DNA of 19,103 nt from an uncultured Saprospiraceae bacterium (GTDB taxonomy: Bacteria > Bacteroidota > Bacteroidia > Chitinophagales > Saprospiraceae), in NCBI GenBank assembly GCA_937967535.1, contig CALCMV010000080.1:1-19103 (forward strand). Reading direction: 5' to 3'. Made by a program: the position numbers and the translations under genes. Positions 1 through 5,471 of the stretch are shown here, piece by piece (within the stretch, counting starts at the first letter, position 1; each line of letters opens with the position of its first letter). The notes under the pieces were generated by a model. It did not search any database, had not been told where the DNA came from, and was given only the letters and a program-made list of their open reading frames with translations.

Positions 1-138
1 AAAAAATACGACATTCGCCCCAAAATCTTTAAATTTGCCGTAGAAAACGGACTCACCCTCATCGAAATGCACCAAGAGGTACAAAGCGTAGAGGATGTCT
101 TTCAAACGCTTACGCGAGACGTGAGACAAGAGAAGTGA
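1..138 (+). CDS. gldA: Gliding-motility ABC transporter ATP-binding protein GldA, C-terminal fragment
   Basis: Open from the window edge to TGA at 136-138 (45 residues). The sequence runs KKYDIRPKIFKFAVENG, then LTLIEMHQEVQSVEDVFQTLT, which reads like the extreme C-terminus of an ABC ATPase where the last helix has a V-EDVFQ-LT pattern. No Walker or signature motif is in the window, so the call rests on this tail plus the adjacent gldF and gldG. GldA is known as the cytoplasmic ATPase energising GldF and GldG in gliding Bacteroidota. The last seven residues, RDVRQEK, and the stop are encoded by the GAGAC-type repeat that fills the following spacer, so the native end was probably just after FQTLT. 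Confidence in ABC ATPase is good; the gldA name comes from context. Confidence 0.8.
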   Translation, partial: KKYDIRPKIFKFAVENGLTLIEMHQEVQSVEDVFQTLTRDVRQEK

Positions 139-282
139 GACAAGAGAACAAGAGATTTGAGACAAGAGACGTGAGATGCGAGATAATACCTCTCGTCTCA
201 AGTCTCTTATTTCTCGTCTCACCTCTCTCATCTCAAGTCTCACCTCTCTCATCTCAAGTCTAATTTCTCTCGTCTCAAGTCT
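121..282. repeat. GAGAC/GTCTC word-repeat spacer forming a degenerate inverted repeat
   Basis: About 160 nt of degenerate words. The left half (to about 186) is purine-rich, with repeats of GAGACAAGAGA and GTGAGA. The right half (about 190-282) is pyrimidine-rich, with repeats of TCTCGTCTCAAGTCT and TCTCATCTCAAGTCTCACC. The halves are roughly reverse complements around a short AATAC-containing centre, so RNA or single-stranded DNA could fold into a long imperfect hairpin. It begins inside the last codons of gldA and ends flush against the gldF ATG, leaving no room for a purine ribosome-binding site. Confidence 0.85.
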
Positions 283-1014
283 ATGTTTAGTATTTTCAAA
301 AAAGAAATTAATTTATTTTTCAGTTCGCTGATTGGTTACATTGCTATTGGTGTGTTTTTGGTGCTGACGGGTATGGTGATGTGGGTATTCCCACAGAGCA
401 ACGTCTTGGATTACGGCTTTGCTACGATGGACGGCTTTTTCCGTGCCGCGCCTTACATTCTGATGATACTTATTCCGGCGATTACGATGCGCTCCTTTGC
501 AGAAGAACGCCAAACGGGTACTATCGAACTCCTTGTCACGCGCCCACTTAGCGACCTCTCCATCATCATGGGCAAATACTTGGCTTGTTTGCTCCTCGTT
601 GCCATTGCCTTGTTGCCGACATTGCTTTACTATTATACCGTTCACCAACTCGGCGACCCTGTTGGGAATATTGACGCAGGTGGCGTGGCGGGTTCGTATA
701 TCGGGCTATTGTTTTTGGCAGGCGGTTTTGTGGCGATAGGCTTGTTTGCTTCTGCCATTACGCGCAATCAAATCGTGGCTTTTGTACTCGCTGTATTGCT
801 TTGCCTCACGCTCTACGAAGCCTTCGGCGAACTCTCCAAACTAGACACCTTTTTCGGCAAATCGGACTATATCGTTGACCAAATTGGTATTGGCTACCAC
901 TACACCTCCATCAGTAAAGGTAAAATTGACTCGCGCGATGTGGTTTATTTTTTGAGTCTTATCGCGGCTTTTGTAGCGATGACTAAGGTGGCACTTGGGG
1001 CGAGGAAGTGGTGA
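283..1014 (+). CDS. gldF: Gliding-motility ABC transporter permease GldF
   Basis: 243 residues and strongly hydrophobic, with about six membrane segments near residues 15-35, 52-69, 97-118, 133-156, 162-182 and 220-238. The conserved stretch RSFAEERQTGTIELLVTRPLS (near 70-90), between the second and third segments, is characteristic of ABC-2 type permeases of the GldF/NosY kind. GldF is known as the inner-membrane permease working with GldA and GldG; disruption of these genes affects gliding in some Flavobacteriia, and they are dispensable in some relatives. Length fits the family (about 240). The ATG at 283 is the natural start because MFSIFKKEI aligns with the usual N-terminal 'I-KKE' opening. 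It follows the GTCTC repeat with no purine ribosome-binding site. gldG lies 440 nt further on, past an intervening minus-strand gene, which is atypical. Confidence 0.93.
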   Translation: MFSIFKKEINLFFSSLIGYIAIGVFLVLTGMVMWVFPQSNVLDYGFATMDGFFRAAPYILMILIPAITMRSFAEERQTGTIELLVTRPLSDLSIIMGKYLACLLLVAIALLPTLLYYYTVHQLGDPVGNIDAGGVAGSYIGLLFLAGGFVAIGLFASAITRNQIVAFVLAVLLCLTLYEAFGELSKLDTFFGKSDYIVDQIGIGYHYTSISKGKIDSRDVVYFLSLIAAFVAMTKVALGARKW

Positions 1015-1020
1015 CATAGC

Positions 1021-1098
1021 CCGTAGCGTAATGCCTCCGGCTTGCGTTTGCGTACTACTTGATACTAATATGGCGAAGCCGGAGGCATTACGCTACGG
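1021..1098. repeat. Palindromic repeat element, copy 1 (23-bp perfect arms)
   Basis: Arms at 1021-1043 and 1076-1098 are perfect reverse complements; the left arm begins CCGTAGCGTAATGCCTCCGG. The loop is 32 nt and contains TGCGTACTAC at 1049-1058. It begins 6 nt after the gldF stop. Its right arm encodes the last residues and TAA stop of the minus-strand gene ending at 1088. A diverged copy lies at 4765-4830. The size and structure suggest a REP- or MITE-like non-autonomous palindrome, and the hairpin could also act as a bidirectional transcription barrier between the convergent genes. Confidence 0.85.
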
Positions 1099-1321
1099 AT
1101 ACACGCATATGTTCCTTTGACAATCGCTTCATATCTTCCGCCGTCCAACCTTTCTCATCCCATTCTTCATCGGCAAGTCGCTTGACTTTTTCAGCAAGAA
1201 ATTTGACAAATATCCGTTTGACTTCCAACCATTCATTATCCGTCAATTCGGTATTGAATAACTGAAGCAACTCCAATTGAGTTTTATTTAATGGTGCTGA
1301 TGTTACTTCTGCCATAAACAA
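1088..1321 (-). CDS. Small antitoxin-like protein, no partner toxin present
   Basis: 77 residues and highly charged: PLNKTQLELLQLF, then LTDNEWLEVKRIFVKFLAEK, then DEEWDEKGWTAEDMKRL and EHMR. The pattern 'PL-QLELL-LF ... L-D-E-L-E-KR ... W-EKGW--EDM' matches, from memory, a small protein family in Bacteroidota and Cyanobacteria often found as the upstream partner of a PIN-domain toxin. A database search is needed to confirm this. Support for a real gene is a good promoter at 1346-1377 and a codon pattern unlike a shadow frame. Two starts are possible, ATG at 1321 or ATG at 1315 (MAEVTS); the second looks closer to relatives. No toxin gene follows, since gldF lies convergently just beyond. The last residues SVA and the stop come from the palindromic element at 1021-1098, so the native C-terminus may be lost. 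Confidence 0.6.
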   Translation of the reverse strand: MFMAEVTSAPLNKTQLELLQLFNTELTDNEWLEVKRIFVKFLAEKVKRLADEEWDEKGWTAEDMKRLSKEHMRVSVA

Positions 1322-1345
1322 TAATTATTTGTAATAAACTGTTCT

Positions 1346-1377
1346 CAAAGATAAACCATTTTCAATTAAAAATCAAA
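1346..1377 (-). promoter_or_regulatory. Bacteroidetes-type promoter of the antitoxin-like gene
   Basis: Reading the minus strand, TTTG at 1377-1374 is followed after 20 nt by TATCTTTG at 1353-1346, an exact TAnnTTTG -7 box. Predicted transcription starts near 1339, about 18-24 nt before the candidate start codons. Confidence 0.55.
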
Positions 1378-1399
1378 CCACATAACCGCGATTTCCTCG

Positions 1400-1407
1400 T
1401 ATATTTG
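1400..1407 (+). promoter_or_regulatory. Possible -7 box for gldG (TATATTTG)
   Basis: TATATTTG matches TAnnTTTG exactly, 50 nt ahead of the gldG ATG. No TTG is found at the usual -33 distance, so this is weak. It is of interest because the intervening minus-strand gene and palindrome would impede read-through from gldF. Confidence 0.3.
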
Positions 1408-1420
1408 CCCTACGACCAAA

Positions 1421-1450
1421 CTATGGACTACGGACTACGGACTATCGACT
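1421..1450. repeat. Heptanucleotide word array (GGACTAC) ahead of gldG
   Basis: Roughly four degenerate 7-nt units of GGACTAC/GGACTAT/CGACT run up to 6 nt before the gldG ATG. Reverse-complement relatives of the same words (GATAGTCGGTAGTC) occur at 12750-12767 at the 3' end of the XRE gene, so this is a recurrent genomic word rather than a chance run. Confidence 0.65.
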
Positions 1451-1456
1451 AAATAA

Positions 1457-3181
1457 ATGAAAAAATCAAGCAACACACGCAACCAATCCCTCCTCCAATT
1501 AGGATTATTTTTGGGTATTTTGATATTTACAAATATCCTTGCCAATGCCTTTTACGGTCATATTGATTTGACGGAGGACAAGCGATTCACGCTCACACCG
1601 GCGACCAAAAAGCAGATGAAAGAACTGGAAGAAGTCGTCTTTATTGAGTCCTTTTTGGAGGGTGAATTTCCTGCCGGATTCAAGCGATTGCAGAGTGCGC
1701 TACACGAATTGCTCGACGACTTCAAATCCATATCAGGCAATAATGTAAACTACCAATTTACCAACCCGCTCGACGGCTCGCCGCAGCAGCAAGCAGAATT
1801 GAGGGAAGAACTTGGCAAGGTAGGTATTTTCCCTGTCAATTTGCAGGTAAAAAAGGACGATGGCTACTCCGAAAAATTTATTTATCCGGCAGTGATTGTC
1901 TCGCATAAAGGTCGCTCCATGCCTGTCAATATTCTTGAAAACAACACCGCCTCCCTTGCCCCCGGACAAGACCAAATCGTCCTCAACAACTCCATCAGCC
2001 TACTCGAATACAAGCTCACCAATACCATCAAAAAACTCAAAAGCCTCCACAAATCCAAAATCGCCATCACCGAAGGTCACGGCGAACTCCAACCCTACGA
2101 AACCGCACGTTTTGATGCCGCTTTGAAACAATATTACGATGTGGGGCGCATCAATTTGGATAGCTTTACGATGGTGGATGCGAGGCAATACCGCCTCTTG
2201 GTGGTTCCGAAGCCGCGTACTGCTTTTTCTGATAAAGATAAATTTAAAATTGACCAATATGTAATGAACGGCGGCAAGGTGCTATGGCTCATTGACCGCC
2301 TGAGTGCCGACCTTGACAGCCTTCGCATGGTAGGCGAGTATGTGCCGTATGATTATCCCTTAAATTTGGAAGATATTTTATTCAAATACGGTATCAGAAT
2401 CGAACCGAATATTGTACAGGATTTGAGGAGTAGTCGCATCCCGCTACAAGTCGGTCAGGTAGGCAATGCACCACAATACGACCTCCGCCCCTGGTATTAT
2501 CATCCCATCATTATTCCCGCTATAGATAATGCACATCCAATTGTAAAAAATTTGGATGGTATTGATTTTCAGTTTGTTAGTACCATTGATACGATAAAAA
2601 CAAAAACGCCTGTCAAGAAAACCGTCCTGCTCACGACTTCCGACAAAAGCCGGATGCAATATGCGCCCACACGCTTGAGTTTTGACATTACGAGCGAAAA
2701 ACCGCCTATCGAACGATTCAATAAACCGCACAAAGCTGTGGCGGTCTTGTTAGAGGGTGTTTTCCCTTCATTGTACGAAAATAGGTTAACAGAAAACATG
2801 GGTTCCATGCTCCAAGAAATCGGTCAACCCTTCCGCCCGGAGAGCAGACCTACGCGCATGATGATAGTGGCAGATGGCGATGTGGTACGCAATGCAATTA
2901 ATGTAAAAGAAAATAAAATACAACCGCTTGGTTACAATCCGTATGAGCGTTATACCTTTGCCAATAAAGATTTTCTACTCAATGCCGTTGAATATCTCTT
3001 GGATACGGACGGGATTATCGCCTCGCGTTCAAAAGAAGTGCGTTTGCGACTGCTGAATAAGCCGAAAGCGCGAGAAGAAAAGACCAAATGGCAGTTGGTG
3101 AATATTGTATTGCCCTTGGTTTTGTTGGGTATGTTTGGTGGGGTGTTTACGTTTTTGAGGCGGCGTAGGTATGCTTCATGA
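1457..3181 (+). CDS. gldG: Gliding-motility ABC transporter auxiliary/substrate-binding protein GldG
   Basis: 574 residues. An N-terminal membrane anchor (about 12-33, QLGLFLGILIFTNILANAFY) is followed by the family hallmark DLTEDKRFTLTPATKK (about 38-53), a large extracytoplasmic region with 'LLEYKLTNTIKKL' and 'AITEGHGELQPYE' (ABC-type uncharacterised transport domain), and a C-terminal membrane helix (about 548-566) ending in a basic RRRR tail. This matches GldG in order and length (about 560). GldG is known to work with GldA and GldF; its substrate is unknown. The start is the only ATG placing the anchor at the N-terminus. It is normally adjacent to gldF; here a small convergent gene and two repeats intervene. 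It ends with a four-arginine cytoplasmic tail, consistent with the positive-inside rule. Confidence 0.93.
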   Translation: MKKSSNTRNQSLLQLGLFLGILIFTNILANAFYGHIDLTEDKRFTLTPATKKQMKELEEVVFIESFLEGEFPAGFKRLQSALHELLDDFKSISGNNVNYQFTNPLDGSPQQQAELREELGKVGIFPVNLQVKKDDGYSEKFIYPAVIVSHKGRSMPVNILENNTASLAPGQDQIVLNNSISLLEYKLTNTIKKLKSLHKSKIAITEGHGELQPYETARFDAALKQYYDVGRINLDSFTMVDARQYRLLVVPKPRTAFSDKDKFKIDQYVMNGGKVLWLIDRLSADLDSLRMVGEYVPYDYPLNLEDILFKYGIRIEPNIVQDLRSSRIPLQVGQVGNAPQYDLRPWYYHPIIIPAIDNAHPIVKNLDGIDFQFVSTIDTIKTKTPVKKTVLLTTSDKSRMQYAPTRLSFDITSEKPPIERFNKPHKAVAVLLEGVFPSLYENRLTENMGSMLQEIGQPFRPESRPTRMMIVADGDVVRNAINVKENKIQPLGYNPYERYTFANKDFLLNAVEYLLDTDGIIASRSKEVRLRLLNKPKAREEKTKWQLVNIVLPLVLLGMFGGVFTFLRRRRYAS

Positions 3182-3223
3182 TGCCCCAACTTGCCTTTTT
3201 AGAATTACCTTTCCTTTTGATTA

Positions 3224-3317
3224 AAACAGCCAAATCCTTGTTTCTTTAATAGATTTAGCTGATTTCATGTTGGATAAACAGCCAAATCGTATATTTTTTC
3301 GTACATTTAGCTGATTA
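3224..3317. promoter_or_regulatory. Two 42-nt dyad units upstream of the AAA ATPase
   Basis: Units at 3224-3265 and 3276-3317 have the same build: AAACAGCCAAATC, a variable 16-nt core, then ATTTAGCTGATT plus one base. They are separated by 10 nt (period 52). The two ends of each unit are near reverse complements (AATCAGCTAAAT against AAACAGCCAAAT), so each can form a hairpin or bind a dimeric protein. The cores differ: CTTGTTTCTTTAATAG in unit 1, GTATATTTTTTCGTAC in unit 2. The second unit ends 12 nt before the ATPase ATG, a position suited to operator or translational control. Confidence 0.65.
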
Positions 3318-3329
3318 TCGTAGCATAGT

Positions 3330-4769
3330 ATGAAACAATTACAACAATTAATTGGCAGAACAGACGAAAAAAAACGGCTTATCCGCGCATTGGAATCCGA
3401 CAAACCGGAGTTGGTCGCACTTACAGGCAGACGGCGGGTTGGCAAGACTTTTTTAGTCCGAAAAACCTACGAAAAACACATCAAGTTAGAAATCACCGGA
3501 CTACAAAATGCCAATAAAAAAGCTCAACTACGCAACTTCCACATTAGTATGCAAGCCTATGGGCTACAAACGAATGAGGAACAAGCCGACAATTGGTTAG
3601 ATACTTTTTTCGCGCTTACACAAGCTCTGGAAGGGCTGACTATCAAGAAGAAATATGTGGTATTTTTTGATGAATTGCCTTGGATGGCGAGCAAGCGGTC
3701 AGATTTTATTTTGGGTTTTAGTTATTTTTGGAACAGTTGGGCATCAAAGCAACACATAGTAGTCGTGATATGTGGTTCGGCAACTTCGTGGATGATTGAA
3801 AAGGTGATTAATGACAAAGGCGGATTGCACAATCGAATTACGGATATTGTACATTTGTATCCTTTTACGCTTGGGCAGACGGAGGCGTTTTTGGCGAGCA
3901 AAAACATTCGTTATCCGCGTTATCAGACCTTGTTGTTGTATATGACTTTGGGTGGTGTGCCGATGTATCTTGATTTTGTGCGGAAAGACCTCTCGGCAAT
4001 TCAGAATATCAATCGTATTTGTTTTGATGAAACGGGTTTTTTGTACGATGAATTTAATCGCTTGTTTCCTGCATTATTCGATAGGCACGAAAGACACATT
4101 AGCATAGTTAAAGCCCTCTCTAACAAACAGAAAGGCTTGACGAGAAATGAACTTATAAAGGCTGCGGGGCTACCACAAGGTGGCAGTTTTACAAAGACTC
4201 TGAAGGAACTCGAACAGTCAGGATTTATAAAAAAAATTTCTGGGATGGGCAAGCGCAAAAAGGATGCTTTGTACCGTCTGACGGATGCGTACAGTTTGTT
4301 TTATCTCAGCCAAATCGAACCCAATCGCGACGTGCAATCACCCGATGTCGAGCAGTTGTTTCTCACGCCGTCTTTCAAAAGCTGGACGGGTTATGCTTTT
4401 GAAAATGTATGTTTTTCACACATTCCGCAAATCAAAAAACATTTGGGTATTAGTGGTGTACTGACCAAAATATTCAGCTATGTTGCCAAGCCTACGGAGG
4501 ACCTGCCCGGTACTCAAATCGACCTCTTAATTGACCGAATCGACCATGCGATTCACCTTTGCGAAATTAAATTTTCACAAAATCCATATATTTTAGATAA
4601 GAAAACGGCAGAAAATATCCGTCAAAAACACGCCGTTTTTCGCCACCACAGTAAAACGAAAAAACATCTTTTCACGACCTTTATCACAACTTTTGAGATG
4701 GTAGAAAACAAGCAAAAAACGGACATCGTTGACCAAAATATTACGATGGATGATTTGTTTGTAGCGTAG
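3330..4769 (+). CDS. AAA family ATPase of the ATPase_2/DUF234 type
   Basis: 479 residues. The Walker A motif is GRRRVGKT (33-40) and Walker B is VVFFDELPWM (D114, E115). A GSATSWM segment (sensor-like) follows, then a winged-helix-like middle (about 250-300, 'NELIKAAGLPQGGSFTKTLKELEQSGFI'), and a C-terminal DUF234 domain. The C-terminus carries D398 in TQIDLLIDR and E412-x-K414 in CEIKFS, an arrangement like PD-(D/E)xK nuclease folds; nuclease activity is an inference. This family of archaeal-type STAND-like ATPases is abundant in Bacteroidota and its cellular role is not established. The natural family end is near 'TMDDLF'; the final VA and the TAG stop here are supplied by the palindromic element starting at 4765. 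It appears monocistronic, behind the tandem dyads at 3224-3317. Confidence 0.9.
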   Translation: MKQLQQLIGRTDEKKRLIRALESDKPELVALTGRRRVGKTFLVRKTYEKHIKLEITGLQNANKKAQLRNFHISMQAYGLQTNEEQADNWLDTFFALTQALEGLTIKKKYVVFFDELPWMASKRSDFILGFSYFWNSWASKQHIVVVICGSATSWMIEKVINDKGGLHNRITDIVHLYPFTLGQTEAFLASKNIRYPRYQTLLLYMTLGGVPMYLDFVRKDLSAIQNINRICFDETGFLYDEFNRLFPALFDRHERHISIVKALSNKQKGLTRNELIKAAGLPQGGSFTKTLKELEQSGFIKKISGMGKRKKDALYRLTDAYSLFYLSQIEPNRDVQSPDVEQLFLTPSFKSWTGYAFENVCFSHIPQIKKHLGISGVLTKIFSYVAKPTEDLPGTQIDLLIDRIDHAIHLCEIKFSQNPYILDKKTAENIRQKHAVFRHHSKTKKHLFTTFITTFEMVENKQKTDIVDQNITMDDLFVA

Positions 4770-4850
4770 CGTAATGCCTCCGGCTTGCGCCTAGGTACTA
4801 CATGCACAAGCGAGACGCATTATGCTACGGTAAAATCGTTGACCAAAATA
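4725..4850 (+). repeat. 16-bp direct repeat flanking palindromic element copy 2
   Basis: ATCGTTGACCAAAATA occurs exactly at 4725-4740, inside the ATPase gene, and at 4835-4850, just past the element's right arm. The copies are 110 nt apart and bracket the element plus the last ATPase codons. This looks like a local duplication connected with arrival of the element. Confidence 0.7.
4765..4830. repeat. Palindromic repeat element, copy 2
   Basis: The left arm (4765-4789) reads CGTAGCGTAATGCCTCCGGC and onward, nearly identical to copy 1 at 1021. The right arm (4807-4830) is a diverged reverse complement with several mismatches. The loop carries GGTACTACATG, similar to GCGTACTACTTG in copy 1. It overlaps the last codon and TAG stop of the ATPase gene. 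Confidence 0.8.
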
Positions 4851-5022
4851 ATTTTTGGGTGAGGAAATGTACCGATAAGTTGCGGAAATTCACTTTCGAT
4901 GAATAGTTTCTGCGAGTTATCGGCGCATTTGTAGCGAATTTTGGTAGTGCTATAAATGTAATCTCAAACTTACCTTGCATTTTGAAAATCTAAGGATACC
5001 CCACATCTTTGGAAATGAGCGA

Positions 5023-5053
5023 GTGGTCGGACGTTTTCAAAACGTTAGACCAC
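5023..5053. repeat. Imperfect hairpin, 15-bp arms
   Basis: GTGGTCGGACGTTTT is followed by one central C and AAAACGTTAGACCAC. Arms match except for two adjacent positions. No T-tract follows on either strand, so a repeat-element role is as likely as termination. Confidence 0.6.
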
Positions 5054-5092
5054 AACGTTTGGCTACCCGTTTAAGTTTGCTTGCGGGATAGT

Positions 5093-5176
5093 ACTCGTCT
5101 GACGAAGATTTTTGTGAAATGTAGTGATTTGTCTCATAAAATATTCGCATTGAATAAAGGGATTCGTCTGACGAGT
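5093..5176. repeat. Inverted pair of TCGTCTGACGA palindromes
   Basis: ACTCGTCTGACGAA (5093-5106) and TTCGTCTGACGAGT (5163-5176) are reverse complements apart from the central base, spaced by 56 nt. Each core TCGTCTGACGA is itself an 11-nt palindrome around a central T. The form resembles a short REP-like element. Confidence 0.6.
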
Positions 5177-5391
5177 ATTCGCTTTAGGCAAAGTTAAATG
5201 GCTAGCCCAACGTTTTTTTATTTTATTGAAAATTAATTTATTACAAAATTTAAATAAAAATATTTGTAAAATAATCTGAAAGTATAATACGTGTTTTTTT
5301 GTTCTGTGTAAATTTTTCTTGTAAAATATTTTTATTATTATTTAAAATTAATTTTGTAATTATTTGATTTTAAAATAGAAAGACAAAATTT

Positions 5392-5424
5392 ACTTGCCTT
5401 GCATTTTGAAAATGCAAGGCAAGT
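5392..5424. terminator. 33-nt palindrome downstream of the monooxygenase gene
   Basis: ACTTGCCTTGCATTTT, a central G, then AAAATGCAAGGCAAGT: 16-bp perfect arms. It lies 48 nt beyond the stop of the minus-strand monooxygenase gene and could end its transcript. The following sequence on that strand is A/T-rich but not a clean T-run. A degenerate relative at 4968-4994 suggests it may also belong to a repeat family. Confidence 0.5.
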
Positions 5425-5471
5425 TGCCATGAATTAGCATTACATCTAAAGGACTACCGAAATTAAAACCA

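Larger units (their letters stand above)
4831..5471. other. Gene-free stretch with nested palindromes
   Basis: No coding sequence is supported. Contents in order are: a 17-bp word CCTTGCATTTTGAAAAT at 4973-4989, repeated at 5397-5413; an imperfect hairpin at 5023-5053 (15-bp arms, two adjacent mismatches); an inverted pair of TCGTCTGACGA words at 5095-5105 and 5164-5174; a very AT-rich tract at about 5215-5390; and a strong 33-nt palindrome at 5392-5424. The sequence looks like accumulated non-coding palindromic elements, possibly remnants of mobile DNA. Confidence 0.6.

Noticed and set aside
3224..3317. Possible CRISPR array
   Set aside because: Only two units, whose variable part is inside each unit rather than between repeats, and no cas gene is present.
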